DNA of 64,000 nt from Actinomycetota bacterium (lineage in GTDB: Bacteria; Actinomycetota; Aquicultoria; Subteraquimicrobiales; UBA9087), in NCBI GenBank assembly GCA_030019215.1, contig JASEEZ010000001.1:80588-144587 (forward strand), given 5' to 3'. The position numbers were made by a program, and so were the translations under genes. The notes below the pieces were generated by a model. It did no database searches. It was given only the letters and a program-made list of their open reading frames with translations, and was not told the origin of the DNA. Of this stretch, positions 7,828-16,966 are shown piece by piece. Position 1 is the first letter of the stretch; the number at the start of each line of letters is the position of its first letter.

Positions 7828-9039
7828 CTACCGACTTCTCACCATCGCATCCGTCATCCGCGCCACCCGGACCATTTCCTTCACGTCGTGCACCCTGACA
7901 ATGTTTGCCCCTTGAGCGATGGCATAAGCCACCGTGGCGGCGGTGCCCTCCAGTCTTTCCTCCACCGGTAAATCGAGAGTAAGCCCGATGAACGATTTCC
8001 TCGACGTTCCTACTAGGATGGGAAAGCCAAGGCTTTTGATCTCAGAAAGCCGACGCATTATCTCCAAATTGTGCTCCCTCGTTTTACCAAAACCGATCCC
8101 GGGATCAAGGATGATGTTCTCCCGCCGCACCCCGGCTTCCAGGGCAACTTGAGCTCTCTGTCTCAAGAACGAGATTATCTCCCCCATGAGACATTCGTAT
8201 TGGGGATTTAACTGCATGTCTCTGGGCGTACCCTGCATATGCATGATGCACACGGGAACGCCTCTCCGAGCAATCAGCTCGATCATCCTCTCATCGCGAA
8301 GCCCGTTGATGTCGTTGACAATACTCGCCCCGGCATCCAACGCTCGCTGGACTACCTCGGGCTTGTAGGAATCGATGGAGATTGGCTTATCGATCTTAGA
8401 GCTCAGCGCTTCGATGACCGGGGTCACGCGGTTTAGCTCCTCGTCCAGGCCCACGGGTTCTGCCCCCGGCCGAGTGGACTCCCCACCCACATCGATGACG
8501 TCTGCTCCCTCCTCCGCCATCTTCAAAGCGTGGGCAACCGCCCGATCCAATCGGAAGAACTTTCCACCGTCCGAGAAGGAGTCCGGAGTGACGTTCAGTG
8601 CACCCATTACGTGGGTGCGTCTCCCGAGATCGAGCTCATGCCCTCCAGCTCTCAGAACGGGTGGGGTGGATGAATAATTTTCCAATACCTCTTTTATCTC
8701 CTCGGCAACCTTGGCCAATCCAAAGGCCTGCTCGACCATTTTGGCGCAGAGCTCCTCATATTGCCTCGCGGTCCCCAGGAGGATGGCATCAGTAGTCTCC
8801 TTTTTGGTGAGATAGTAAACCCCTTTAGAGATGGCCGCCTCGCCATCCAGGGCCAACATCTCCTGTTTAAGGATGTTGGCAGCGCGGGGCTCCAGGGCCT
8901 CCAGCTTCACCAATCTGTGGACGGCCTTCGGCGCCATGATCTCTATGCCCCGCTCGTCGACTCCGGCTTTCCGCATCGCCAGCTTTATCCCAGCGATATC
9001 GGCGAGAGCCAGTACTCGGGCATTGTGATTCGCATTCAT
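7828..9039 (-). CDS. folP: Dihydropteroate synthase with N-terminal extension
   Basis: It joins p-aminobenzoate to the pterin pyrophosphate to give dihydropteroate. The catalytic TIM barrel occupies about residues 135-403 with VMGALNVTPDSFSDGG, the VGGESTRPGA loop, INDINGL and ILDPGIGFGKT. An extra domain of about 130 residues precedes it, as in some thermophilic Firmicutes and related enzymes; its role is unknown. The ATG at 9039 directly follows the folE stop and has a GGAGGAG site. Confidence 0.95.
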   Translation of the reverse strand: MNANHNARVLALADIAGIKLAMRKAGVDERGIEIMAPKAVHRLVKLEALEPRAANILKQEMLALDGEAAISKGVYYLTKKETTDAILLGTARQYEELCAKMVEQAFGLAKVAEEIKEVLENYSSTPPVLRAGGHELDLGRRTHVMGALNVTPDSFSDGGKFFRLDRAVAHALKMAEEGADVIDVGGESTRPGAEPVGLDEELNRVTPVIEALSSKIDKPISIDSYKPEVVQRALDAGASIVNDINGLRDERMIELIARRGVPVCIMHMQGTPRDMQLNPQYECLMGEIISFLRQRAQVALEAGVRRENIILDPGIGFGKTREHNLEIMRRLSEIKSLGFPILVGTSRKSFIGLTLDLPVEERLEGTAATVAYAIAQGANIVRVHDVKEMVRVARMTDAMVRSR

Positions 9040-9630
9040 CTACTCCTCCAAACCCCTTACCCGTCCCTTGATGAGAGAGAGAACCTCTTCACGGGAAGCC
9101 TCATTTGTGCGGAAAATTCCTCGAACAGCTGAGGTCACCGTGGTCAAACCGGGGGCGCCAAGTGCATGAACCCCCCTCATGCTCATGCAGAGATGTTCGG
9201 CTTCGACGACCACCATGACTCCCAGGGGATCGAGGGCAGTAACCAAAACATCAGCGATAGTTGAGGTGAGCCTCTCCTGAAGCTGGGGCCTCTTGGCTCC
9301 CACATCGACCACCCGAGCGAGTTTGCTGAGACCGGTAACCCTGCCGCTCTCGCCCGGAATGTAGGCCACGTGAGCCCTGCCCACAAAGGGAATAAGGTGA
9401 TCTTCGCAGATGGCATAGAGGGGTATATCTTTTACTAGAACCATTTCGTCGTGATCTTCGGTAAAGGTCACGGTGATCGCGCCTAGGGGCTTTACATCGA
9501 CTCCGGCAAAGATCTCCTCGTACATATCAGCAACGCGAGCGGGGGTATCCCTCAATCCTTCTCTGTCGGCATCCTCCCCAATTCCCTCGATGATTAAACG
9601 GATACCCTGCTTGATCTTCTCCTTATCCAT
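9040..9630 (-). CDS. folE: GTP cyclohydrolase I (type IA)
   Basis: It forms 7,8-dihydroneopterin triphosphate from GTP. The 196-aa product has the usual length, with the zinc ligands in [11 protein letters not shown] (Cys and His) and in [11 protein letters not shown], and the substrate segment GRAHVAYIP and VGLSKLAR-like GLSKLARVV. It begins the folE-folP-folK run. A terminator hairpin separates it from ftsH upstream, so it probably has its own promoter, not clearly visible here. Confidence 0.96.
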   Translation of the reverse strand: MDKEKIKQGIRLIIEGIGEDADREGLRDTPARVADMYEEIFAGVDVKPLGAITVTFTEDHDEMVLVKDIPLYAICEDHLIPFVGRAHVAYIPGESGRVTGLSKLARVVDVGAKRPQLQERLTSTIADVLVTALDPLGVMVVVEAEHLCMSMRGVHALGAPGLTTVTSAVRGIFRTNEASREEVLSLIKGRVRGLEE

Positions 9631-9650
9631 CCTTCACTCGCTGTCTAACC

Positions 9651-9682
9651 AAAAAGCCCCCGATGTATCGGGGGCTTTTTTA
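9651..9682 (-). terminator. Intrinsic terminator of ftsH, built on a family-2 palindrome
   Basis: CCCCCGATGTATCGGGGG at 9657-9674 extended by GC and flanked by A5/T5 runs. Read on the minus strand it ends in a U-run just after, and overlapping, the ftsH stop codon. The symmetry makes it potentially bidirectional. Confidence 0.85.
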
Positions 9683-11584
9683 CCCTTCGGCGGGCCGCAA
9701 CTTGCCCGGTATCTTCTCCACCTTCCGGCTAGATCTCTCGCGTCTCACGGTCTCCTTCTTGGTCCTCTCCGCAACCTCTGGTGTGGGCTCGACGACGTCG
9801 CCCGCCCCCAAGAGCTTTTCCAGCTCCTCCCTTTCCAAGGTTTCCTTCTTCATCAGGTTTCTGGCAATCTCATCGAGCTTCCCTCTCTCCTTCTCGATAA
9901 TCCGCTTGGCCTTACCCCAGGCCTCGTCAACGATGCGCCGGATCTCCTTGTCTATTTCATAGGCGATCTCTTGGCTATAGTCCGGTTGCGCAGCGAAATC
10001 ACGCCCGAGGAATACCTCCTTCTGTTTCTGACCCAAGGTCAAGGGACCGAGCTTGTCACTCATCCCGTACTCGCAGACCATCTGGCGAGCTATCTTGGTG
10101 GTCCTCTCCAGATCGTCCTGGGCACCGGTGGTCACATCATGGAAGATTATTTCCTCAGCCACCCGTCCACCCAAAAGCATCGTCAACTCGTCCGTGAGCT
10201 CGGATTTGGTGACCAGATAACGATCCTCCGTGGGAAGGGTCAAGGTATAACCGAGTGCTCTCCCCCGAGGAATGATGGAGATCTTATGCACGGGATTGGT
10301 ATTGGGCAAGACGTGAGCCACCAGGGCATGACCGGCCTCGTGGTGAGCGATTATCCCCTTCTCCCTGTCGCTGATAAGTCTGGCTTTTCGTTCGGGCCCA
10401 GCGATGACCCTATCGATCCCCTCCTCCAGCTCCTCCATATCAATTTGCTTCTTACCATGGCGAGCGGCCAGGAGAGCAGCCTCATTGACCAGGTTCGCTA
10501 GATCGGCACCGGTAAAACCGGGGGTTCGCCTGGCCAGTATCTCCAGATCAACATCCTTCGTCAAGGGTTTGTTCTTCACGTGAACCTCGAGTATCCCCAC
10601 TCGCCCTCTGAGATCAGGTCGGTCGACCACGATCTGACGATCAAACCTACCCGGTCTAAGAAGAGCGGGATCGAGGATATCGGGGCGATTTGTCGCGGCG
10701 ATGATGATGACGTTGTCCTTGACATCGAAGCCATCCATCTCCGCCAGCAACTGGTTGAGGGTCTGTTCCCTCTCATCGTGACCCCCGCCCAATCCGGCAC
10801 CGCGATGCCGTCCCACGGCATCTATCTCGTCCACAAAGATGATGCACGGGGCGCTGGTCTTGGCCTGCTGGAAAAGATCTCTAACCCGGGAGGCGCCAAC
10901 CCCGACAAACATCTCCACGAACTCGGAGCCGCTGATGGAAAAGAAGGGCACCCCCGCCTCGCCGGCCACCGCTCGGGCAAGCAACGTCTTGCCCGAACCA
11001 GGTGGTCCGTAGAGGAGCACTCCCTTGGGTATTTTCGCACCGATTGTCTGGAATTTGCCCGGATTGGCCAGAAATTCCTTTATCTCCTCAAGTTCCTCGA
11101 CGGCTTCATCAAGACCGGCAACATCCTTGAAGGTAAGCCGGGGCTGATCCTTGGTCACCTTCCTGGGCCGACTCTTGCCAAAGGACATAACCTTGCTTCC
11201 GCCCCCCTGCATCTGCTGCACCAGGAACACCCAAACCCCAAGGATCAACACAAAGGGCAAGAGATTGGCGACAACAGACCACCACAACTTCTCCTGCTGA
11301 GGATCGACACTTGTTTTGACCTTGTGCTCAAGCAGAACTTCGGAGATATCGTAGCCTTCTTGATATGCGACTTCGAACTGCGTGCCATCCTTTAGCTTTC
11401 CCCTGATGATGTTGTCCTTATCGTAGATGGTAACGCTGCCGACCTTACCCCCTTCCACAAAGGTAACGAACTTGCCGAAATCGAGTTTTTCCTGGGCCGG
11501 GCGGCTGAAATAGCTCTGAGCGAAGAAAAGGATAAGAATCAAGAGGAGAAAGTAAAAGCCGGCGCTCTTGAGTACTCTCTTCAA
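9680..11584 (-). CDS. ftsH: ATP-dependent zinc metalloprotease FtsH
   Basis: A membrane-anchored AAA+ protease for quality control of membrane and short-lived proteins. In 634 aa: N-terminal membrane segment (about 8-24), a small extracytoplasmic domain, a second membrane segment (about 105-125), Walker [19 protein letters not shown], Walker [10 protein letters not shown], the second region of homology with GRFDRQI, and zinc motif [10 protein letters not shown]. The start is TTG at 11584 behind AAGGGGGG. A strong promoter lies upstream at 11647-11674. Confidence 0.97.
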   Translation of the reverse strand: MKRVLKSAGFYFLLLILILFFAQSYFSRPAQEKLDFGKFVTFVEGGKVGSVTIYDKDNIIRGKLKDGTQFEVAYQEGYDISEVLLEHKVKTSVDPQQEKLWWSVVANLLPFVLILGVWVFLVQQMQGGGSKVMSFGKSRPRKVTKDQPRLTFKDVAGLDEAVEELEEIKEFLANPGKFQTIGAKIPKGVLLYGPPGSGKTLLARAVAGEAGVPFFSISGSEFVEMFVGVGASRVRDLFQQAKTSAPCIIFVDEIDAVGRHRGAGLGGGHDEREQTLNQLLAEMDGFDVKDNVIIIAATNRPDILDPALLRPGRFDRQIVVDRPDLRGRVGILEVHVKNKPLTKDVDLEILARRTPGFTGADLANLVNEAALLAARHGKKQIDMEELEEGIDRVIAGPERKARLISDREKGIIAHHEAGHALVAHVLPNTNPVHKISIIPRGRALGYTLTLPTEDRYLVTKSELTDELTMLLGGRVAEEIIFHDVTTGAQDDLERTTKIARQMVCEYGMSDKLGPLTLGQKQKEVFLGRDFAAQPDYSQEIAYEIDKEIRRIVDEAWGKAKRIIEKERGKLDEIARNLMKKETLEREELEKLLGAGDVVEPTPEVAERTKKETVRRERSSRKVEKIPGKLRPAEG

Positions 11585-11606
11585 AAAAATTCCCCCCCTT
11601 AAAGGA

Positions 11607-11783
11607 CTAGTGCAGTTACAACTATTTCTTATGCCACTTCTTTCAAATAATACCTTTCACCTTTTGTTTGTCAGCTGACCGACTTTTTGGGAGATCAGCC
11701 ATGCACCTTCTATGTCTTTTTCTACTAAAAAAGACGTAGATTAGTTGACAAAACGTTCTATCTTAAAGTTGTAACGGTACTAG
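11607..11783. repeat. Imperfect 17-bp inverted repeat flanking the ftsH promoter region
   Basis: CTAGTGCAGTTACAACT at 11607-11623 and AGTTGTAACGGTACTAG at 11767-11783 are reverse complements at 15 of 17 positions, about 143 bp apart. The span contains the ftsH promoter and no gene. It could be a remnant of a small transposable element or a paired operator. Confidence 0.5.
11647..11674 (-). promoter_or_regulatory. Sigma-70-type promoter of ftsH
   Basis: On the minus strand, -35 CTGACA (11669-11674), a 16-bp spacer, and -10 TATTAT (11647-11652). Each hexamer matches consensus at 5 of 6 bases and points at the ftsH start about 60 bases downstream. Confidence 0.65.
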
Positions 11784-11833
11784 CCTAATGATACCATAAT
11801 CAGAGGGTAGGAGACAATTTGACCGAGTGGCGG

Positions 11834-12376
11834 TCAAGCTTCACGGCAAATCTCGGGTTTAAGGGCATAAATGCAGGGGAAATACCGATACTTTTGGGCA
11901 AAGTCGAGACCGTAGCCGACCACAAATCGATCGGGGACCTCAAAACCAAGGTACTTTATCTCCAAGGGAACCCGCTGCTTCCCCTTCTTGCTGAGAAAAG
12001 CACACACCTGAAGACTTGCGGGATGTCGGGCCTTCAGGCTTTTCAGAAGATAACTGAGGGTCAATCCCGTATCCACGATATCCTCCACCACGAGGACATG
12101 TCGGCCCCTGATATCCTCGTCCAGATCCTTCAAGATACGCACTACGCCAGAGGATTTTGTGGCCTGACCATAACTGGAGATGGCCATGAAATCGATCTCC
12201 ACGGGAACGGTCAACTCCCTCATCAAATCGGCCAAAAAAACAATGGCCCCCCTGAGCACCCCTACCAATAGCGGGGATTTTCCTCGATAATCCCGGGAAA
12301 TCTCCTCCGCCAACTCTTTGACCCTCTTCTTGATCGCCCTCTCGCCGATCAAAACCTCACCGATTTCCCCCTTCAC
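11834..12376 (-). CDS. hpt: Hypoxanthine-guanine phosphoribosyltransferase
   Basis: It salvages hypoxanthine/guanine with PRPP. The PRPP-binding motif VLVVEDIVDTGLTLSYLL lies at about 92-110, and DRFVVGYGLDFAQKYR near the C-terminus is the bacterial Hpt tail. A frame open from 12436 exists, but the GTG at 12376 follows GGGGGAG at proper spacing and gives 180 aa, the family length. It lies between tilS and ftsH as in many Gram-positives and actinobacteria. Confidence 0.93.
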   Translation of the reverse strand: MKGEIGEVLIGERAIKKRVKELAEEISRDYRGKSPLLVGVLRGAIVFLADLMRELTVPVEIDFMAISSYGQATKSSGVVRILKDLDEDIRGRHVLVVEDIVDTGLTLSYLLKSLKARHPASLQVCAFLSKKGKQRVPLEIKYLGFEVPDRFVVGYGLDFAQKYRYFPCIYALKPEICREA

Positions 12377-12405
12377 AACACTCCCCCTTCGTTGATTATG
12401 GAAGG

Positions 12406-12539
12406 ATTCGAGGGGTCGAGGATTCAAGTGTCGCATTTTTCTAAGATTTTCACTTGACCCCTTGATCCCTGGAATCCTTGAATCCTAAAGCTCTCTTTAC
12501 GCTTTACTCACCGTAGTGGTTTTTACCCACTATTTTTGG
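12406..12539. repeat. Duplicated hpt/tilS junction, copy 1 (native site)
   Basis: This stretch, covering the hpt leader and the last codons of tilS, recurs at 33812-34040 with two insertions. The shared blocks include ATTCGAGGGGTCGAGGATTC, TTTTCACTTGACCCCTTGAT, CCTGGAATCC, TGAATCCTAAAG and TACCCACTATTTTTGG. Confidence 0.75.
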
Positions 12540-13961
12540 TTTTAAATTCTCGACTTTCAACCTTAAAACCTTCCTCGTCTCGTCGGTCACTTTGAACCTA
12601 TCATCGATCCTGTATCCCACAACCCAGACGATCTGGCCATTCATCTCCAAGATGGGAACCCTATCCCTCCTCCTCCTGGGAACTTTCTCATCGACAAAAA
12701 AATCCTGAAGTTTCCTGCTGCCCTTCATCCCCAGGGGCCTGAAACTGTCCCCGGGTAAGCGGGTGCGAATCTTGAGGGTCTCGACTCTGGGGGGTCTCCG
12801 ACCCTGAAGGGGGGCCTTCAGCTCATCAGCATCCAGGTAAGCTACTTCCTTTTCCTCGGAAGGCTTAAAATCTCGCGCACTACCGAGATCGGCAATGAAC
12901 TTTACCCCCAACTCCCTCACCTCGGTCGCCCCGGGAATATCGAGTAAAACCCCGCCAACGGCGGGGCTTTTGAGTTTCTTTTTTTGGGCAACGATGATCG
13001 CACCATACTCACTGAAGGCCACCAGACCATGGGGTAGATCAACCTGCAGTTTCCCCTTCCCCAAGGCCACATAATCGGAGATAGCCTCGATGTGCTTGAA
13101 CTCAATTCCGGTTAGATCACCCTTGACAAAGCGGATACCCTCTCGAATGACCCTCCGTCGAATCGCCAAAGGCAACTTAAGAAGAGCGGAGCGGGTGAGT
13201 TTGACCAGTTTCTCTTCAGTCACAGCTATTCTCGTGAATTCCTCCTCGGTCACCTCCTCAAGAAACACCTGATCCGCAGCGAGGATTTCGATGGTCTTGA
13301 GGGCATTTTCCCTGAACCCGGGGCTGTACTCTTGAAGAGCAGGTATAAGCCGATGACGAACCCTATTGCGCAGATAAGAGAGGTTTAGATTGGAGGCGTC
13401 CACCCGAAACTCTATCCTCTCCTCCCGACAGTAGGCCTCGATCTCCTCTCTGCCCACCTCGATGAGGGGACGAATGTATCTGTTCCGGACAGGGGGAATT
13501 CCTCCCAAACCCTCCATCCCGGCTCCCCTTAAAATCCGCATAATGAAGGTCTCCACCTGATCGTTGGCCTGATGACCAAGAGCGATCTTGCTTGCTCCCA
13601 CTTCTTCGGCGACCTCGTCCAGGAGCATGTATCTCACCTCACGTGCCCCCTCTTCGGGAGAAAGATCCCTCTCATCAATATAGGCGGGAACATCGAAGGA
13701 GCGAATCGTACAGGGCAAACCGAGTTCGCCAGCCAGTTCCTTCACGAAGAGGGCATCCCGCTCCGAAGCCTTCCCCCGCATCATGTGATTGAGATGAAAG
13801 ACGTGGAGTTCAAGATCCAGGGTCTCGCGGAGGTCAAACAATACATGAAGCAAGGCTACGGAGTCCGGTCCCCCCGAAACAGCCACCAGGACCCTGTCTC
13901 CAGGAGCAAGCATCGAGTACTTTTGAATTGTCGCAAGGACTTTTTCCTTCACGCCCATCAT
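12504..13961 (-). CDS. tilS: tRNA(Ile)-lysidine synthase
   Basis: It makes lysidine at C34 of tRNA-Ile(CAU), essential for AUA decoding. The 485-aa product has the PP-loop VAVSGGPDSVALLHVL (about 27-42), HLNHMMRG, and LGHQANDQVETFIMRILRG, followed by the TilS substrate-binding and C-terminal domains. A family-1 palindrome (12950-12966) encodes SPAVGG in the linker before the C-terminal domain. The start is ATG at 13961, or the adjacent ATG. Confidence 0.94.
   Translation of the reverse strand: MMGVKEKVLATIQKYSMLAPGDRVLVAVSGGPDSVALLHVLFDLRETLDLELHVFHLNHMMRGKASERDALFVKELAGELGLPCTIRSFDVPAYIDERDLSPEEGAREVRYMLLDEVAEEVGASKIALGHQANDQVETFIMRILRGAGMEGLGGIPPVRNRYIRPLIEVGREEIEAYCREERIEFRVDASNLNLSYLRNRVRHRLIPALQEYSPGFRENALKTIEILAADQVFLEEVTEEEFTRIAVTEEKLVKLTRSALLKLPLAIRRRVIREGIRFVKGDLTGIEFKHIEAISDYVALGKGKLQVDLPHGLVAFSEYGAIIVAQKKKLKSPAVGGVLLDIPGATEVRELGVKFIADLGSARDFKPSEEKEVAYLDADELKAPLQGRRPPRVETLKIRTRLPGDSFRPLGMKGSRKLQDFFVDEKVPRRRRDRVPILEMNGQIVWVVGYRIDDRFKVTDETRKVLRLKVENLKPKIVGKNHYGE
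12950..12966. repeat. Family-1 palindrome inside tilS
   Basis: CCCCGCCAACGGCGGGG, read in the frame giving S-P-A-V-G-G, at a poorly conserved linker of TilS. Confidence 0.7.
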
Positions 13962-13976
13962 CCCCCTTTAGACAAA

Positions 13977-14002
13977 AGTGACCCTTCAAGGGCCACTTCA
14001 AT
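13977..14002 (-). terminator. Likely terminator after the prenyltransferase gene
   Basis: Minus strand: AAGTGGCCCTTGAAGGGTCACTTTTG, a hairpin of about 10 bp with a T4 tail, between menA-like gene and tilS. Confidence 0.6.
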
Positions 14003-14051
14003 TGCAGTATATTTCGTTTCAAAAGAGATTGTCAACATGAGCTCACAAGCA

Positions 14052-14960
14052 TCAAAACAGCTTATCGAGAATGTAGCCCACGCAAATCAACAACCCAACG
14101 CTTAAGTGAAGGGCGATCGTTGAGGCCATCGCCGGGATGATTTTCTGGGGCTCCGAATGGTGGGCTCTGGCCACACCAGCGGCCTTCACCGCTACGGGGG
14201 TAGTCACCAGGGCTATCAAGGCGAGCATAGGCATAATTCCCCATAACACCCCCGCAATTATCGTAAGATAAGTGAGAGCTAGAATAAAGTAATACCCACC
14301 GACGGCCTTTTCCGGCCCCAATCTGACTATCAGATGATTCTTGCCCACGGCCTTATCCGGTTCGTAATCGGGAAATTCGTTGACATAAAGTATTCCCGCC
14401 ACCAGCAAGCCAACGGGCAAGGAAGCCCAAAAGCTTCCGAGGCTGAAACGCTGAGCCTGCACGTAGTACGAGCCCAAGACCACCAGTGGGCCCAGGGTCA
14501 CCCCCACCAGCAGCTCTCCCACCCCACGGTAACTGAACTTCAAGGGCTCGGCGGTGTAGAAATAACCGATGAAGAGACCGATTGCCCCCAGTATCAGCAC
14601 GGGCAAACCCCTAGTCAAACCGAGATAAAGCCCAATCAACAGAGCCACGGTGAAGAAGAGCAGGGCACCAATGTAGACCTCCCGAGCCGAAAGAAGTCCT
14701 TCCTGGATGACCCTGCTGCCTCCAGAGAACGGTGTAATGCTCCTATTGATATCATCATCTCGACTCAGGTGGTCGTAATAGTCGTTAGCCAGATTGGTAC
14801 CGCCATTTATGGACACTACTCCCACAAGCGTGAGGAGGAATAGGCCGAGATGAAATACCCCCTCGTGCCAGGCAACGATCGCCCCCACCGTGGCTGGAAT
14901 CGCCGCCGCCTGGAAAAATGGCGCCCGGATGGCCTTTAGCCAAATCTTGATCTTACTCAT
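14052..14960 (-). CDS. menA: UbiA-family prenyltransferase, MenA-like (1,4-dihydroxy-2-naphthoate polyprenyltransferase)
   Basis: An integral membrane prenyltransferase with about eight or nine hydrophobic segments in 302 aa. The first Asp-rich motif is NLANDYYDHLSRDDD (about 56-70) and the second NEFPDYEPDKAVGK (about 197-210), both used for Mg-prenyl-diphosphate binding. GGSRVIQEGLLS is typical of the MenA branch. It implies menaquinone synthesis, but no other men genes are in the window, so another aromatic acceptor is possible. The start has GAGGAGG upstream. Confidence 0.82.
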   Translation of the reverse strand: MSKIKIWLKAIRAPFFQAAAIPATVGAIVAWHEGVFHLGLFLLTLVGVVSINGGTNLANDYYDHLSRDDDINRSITPFSGGSRVIQEGLLSAREVYIGALLFFTVALLIGLYLGLTRGLPVLILGAIGLFIGYFYTAEPLKFSYRGVGELLVGVTLGPLVVLGSYYVQAQRFSLGSFWASLPVGLLVAGILYVNEFPDYEPDKAVGKNHLIVRLGPEKAVGGYYFILALTYLTIIAGVLWGIMPMLALIALVTTPVAVKAAGVARAHHSEPQKIIPAMASTIALHLSVGLLICVGYILDKLF

Positions 14961-14980
14961 ACCATCACCTCCTCTTTAAC

Positions 14981-15236
14981 TAAACTCTTGCGTTCTTAGA
15001 CAAGAAAGCTTCACTCATCGCAAATAATTAAGATTTAACCTAAAGCAAAGGTTAGGCCTCAAGAAAACCGTCTCGGAGGCCGAGCGGGCATGGTTTCCCC
15101 GCCGACGGCGGGGAAGAGCAAGGCCGAGAGCCGAGCAGTGACCGCCTCGCTGGGGCAGGCAACTGCGTGTTTTCGGAGGTCTGGCCTTTGCCAAAGTCAA
15201 CCGTTTATCTATAGATTTAAAAACGCAAAAGTTTAA
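14981..15236. repeat. R1 MITE-like element, copy a (256 bp)
   Basis: Left end TAAACTCTTGCGTTCTTA and right end AAAAACGCAAAAGTTTA are inverted repeats of each other. The interior has a family-1 palindrome (15097-15113) and the shared block GGAGGTCTGGCCTTTGCC. It fills the gap between the prenyltransferase and amidase genes, and no protein is encoded. Confidence 0.75.
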
Positions 15237-15238
15237 CT

Positions 15239-16396
15239 TTAAGTTTCGTCAAGATATTCGACGATCCCATTGAACAATCCTTGTGCGGCTTTGTCTTGAA
15301 ATTCACCGGTGTTCAGCAACCTGTCCTCCTCCGGATTGCTCAGGAAACCTATCTCCGTTAGAACAACTGGCACCTCCGACCAGTTGAAACCGGTGATATC
15401 GCTTCTGGCATATATGCCATTATCCCTCAGGCCAGTCGATTTGGCCAACTCTCTCTGGACCAGTTGAGCAGCCCGGCGACTGCTCGCATGAATAGGAACA
15501 GTCCAGGAAGCATTGGCGGGGTAGAGGGTACACACGCCTCCAAGAGAGGGATTTGAGCTGCCGTTGTGGTGAATGCGGACGAAAAGGTGAGCGCCAGCCT
15601 CGTTAGCAATCTTTGCCCGCTCGATGTTGCTTATGTCGACATCGTGCGTTTCCCTGGTCATAACCACGGTGACGCCTTTTTTCTCCAGCAAAGCCCTCAA
15701 TTTCAGGCCAACTTTAAGAGTTATCCTGTGCTCAGGGGTGCCCGAGGACACACCCGTGGCGCCCCCCCGGCATTTCTCCTTGGTTTGAGAGGAGCCCGGC
15801 CCAATAGGCTCGCGCTCCAAATTGGCCTTGGCCTGATGACCAGGGTCGATACAGATCACCTTTCCCCCCACCGTCGGCGGGGTGGTGACGGAAGTCTCGG
15901 TGGATGTAGAATCAGTTGAAGGTGGTGGGGCTGCCGGAGTGGGTAAAACTGGTACTGAGGTCCCCGCCGTCGGCGGGGTCGATGTGGTCTCCGAAGAAAC
16001 CTCGGGGGACACATCCTTCCCTACCCCTAGAGCAACTGGCTCGACTTTTATGGGCCTGGAGCCCTTGCTCACAACGACCTTTACAAGGCTGCCCTTCCTG
16101 ACCCTGCTTCCTCCGGCCGGTTCCTGGGAGATTACTGTTCCCTCGGGATGAGTCTCGCTGAAAACCTCCTTTGCGATAGAAATCTTAAGCTTCGCGGAGG
16201 AGGCAAGAGACTTTGCCTCTTTGAGATCCTTTTCCGTGCACCGTGGGACCCTGGTTTGAGAAAAAGCAAGGGCCTGAAAAGCCACCAGGCCAAACAGGAC
16301 CAACAGACACAGGGCAGTAAAGAGGGTCAAACTCCGCCGACGGCGGCGCCGACTGTGGCATCTTTCCAATCTTGATCGAGGCGGGAAATTGGTCAA
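15239..16396 (-). CDS. N-acetylmuramoyl-L-alanine amidase with PASTA domain
   Basis: An exported cell-wall hydrolase. In 385 aa: an Arg-rich N-terminus followed by a membrane/signal segment (about 22-45), one PASTA domain (about 50-112), a Ser/Thr/Pro linker (about 115-175), and an Amidase_3 zinc domain (about 178-383) with VICIDPGHQ, RIHHNG and LTEIGFLSN, which carry the zinc ligands and catalytic Glu. Two family-1 palindromes encode TPPTAG and TPPTVGG in the linker, and a partial one encodes the poly-Arg at 16333-16345. The start is TTG at 16396, 7 bp after the preceding small gene. Confidence 0.9.
   Translation of the reverse strand: MTNFPPRSRLERCHSRRRRRRSLTLFTALCLLVLFGLVAFQALAFSQTRVPRCTEKDLKEAKSLASSAKLKISIAKEVFSETHPEGTVISQEPAGGSRVRKGSLVKVVVSKGSRPIKVEPVALGVGKDVSPEVSSETTSTPPTAGTSVPVLPTPAAPPPSTDSTSTETSVTTPPTVGGKVICIDPGHQAKANLEREPIGPGSSQTKEKCRGGATGVSSGTPEHRITLKVGLKLRALLEKKGVTVVMTRETHDVDISNIERAKIANEAGAHLFVRIHHNGSSNPSLGGVCTLYPANASWTVPIHASSRRAAQLVQRELAKSTGLRDNGIYARSDITGFNWSEVPVVLTEIGFLSNPEEDRLLNTGEFQDKAAQGLFNGIVEYLDET
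15866..15882. repeat. Family-1 palindrome in amidase linker (first)
   Basis: CCCCACCGTCGGCGGGG, encoding T-P-P-T-V-G-G. One arm base differs from the perfect palindrome. Confidence 0.7.
15962..15978. repeat. Family-1 palindrome in amidase linker (second)
   Basis: CCCCGCCGTCGGCGGGG, encoding T-P-P-T-A-G, 80 bp from the previous copy. Confidence 0.75.
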
Positions 16397-16403
16397 AGAC
16401 TCC

Positions 16404-16655
16404 TCACTCCGAAGAAATGGTCACCGATTCTTCCCGGGAAAGCCTGTTCACTTCGCCCAAGATGCTCTCCAAGGAAGAGATCACCCCAGCAACGTCCTCC
16501 TGTGCCTTCTTGAGTTCCTCAGAAAGAAACTCTGAACCGAGGTGCCCGGTCACGTGCTCCCATTGCTCCAGGCTTTTTCCGTAGAGCCTCCCCTGTTCAA
16601 TTAGCTGGTGGATGGAGATCTTCAGTTGAGAGTAGTTAACCCCATGTGTACACAA
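16404..16655 (-). CDS. Hypothetical helical protein, 83 aa
   Basis: Not recognised. A short, acidic, probably all-helical protein with heptad-like spacing (LSEELKKAQEDVAGVISSLE). The TTG start at 16655 has AGGAGG nine bases upstream, a strong ribosome site that supports it being real. It is immediately upstream of the amidase gene on the same strand, so it may work in the same cell-envelope operon. It lacks a signal peptide or membrane segment. Confidence 0.65.
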   Translation of the reverse strand: MCTHGVNYSQLKISIHQLIEQGRLYGKSLEQWEHVTGHLGSEFLSEELKKAQEDVAGVISSLESILGEVNRLSREESVTISSE

Positions 16656-16768
16656 ACCCTTCGCCCTCCTCTCGCACCGACTACTGAAATTCTACATCCC
16701 TGCCATCCATCCTGCAAATATCAGACGACCATTAAAGTTTCTTTAATTTCTTGCCGATAATGAAATTG

Positions 16769-16897
16769 AAGACCCCTGATAAAGGCAAACTCCGAGAAAT
16801 CGGGGGACGCAAAGCCGCGGGCCTAAAGTCGCCGCAAGCCCCCGACGCTGTCGGGGGAGGGGCAGGGTGAATATGGCAGCCAGGTTGCCGGGGGGTG
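16769..16897 (+). ncRNA. Cyclic di-GMP-I (GEMM) riboswitch aptamer
   Basis: The conserved core is clear: AAGGCAAACTCCGAGAAATC (GNRA-type GAAA tetraloop on a CCGA/TCGG stem), GACGCAAAGCC, GGCCTAAA, and the P3 hairpin GGCAGCCAGGTTGCC, closed by ACCCC/GGGGGT as P1. These match the c-di-GMP-I consensus at the ligand-contacting positions. The linker between P2 and P3 is enlarged by a family-2 palindrome (16839-16857). A terminator and a small gene follow directly, so this is a cis-acting c-di-GMP switch. Confidence 0.93.
16839..16857. repeat. Family-2 palindrome within the c-di-GMP riboswitch
   Basis: CCCCCGACGCTGTCGGGGG forms an extra hairpin in a variable part of the aptamer, where normal aptamers have only a few bases. 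Confidence 0.75.
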
Positions 16898-16908
16898 AAA
16901 GATGCAAT

Positions 16909-16955
16909 TGGCCCTTTCAACCGGCAATCAAAGCAGGTTGGAAGGGCCAGTTTTT
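16909..16955 (+). terminator. Riboswitch expression-platform terminator
   Basis: TGGCCCTTTCAACC pairs with GGTTGGAAGGGCCA around a 13-nt loop, followed by T5, between the c-di-GMP aptamer and the ribosome site of the downstream gene. Ligand binding probably decides whether this stem forms. Confidence 0.85.
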
Positions 16956-16966
16956 AAGGAGAGGAA

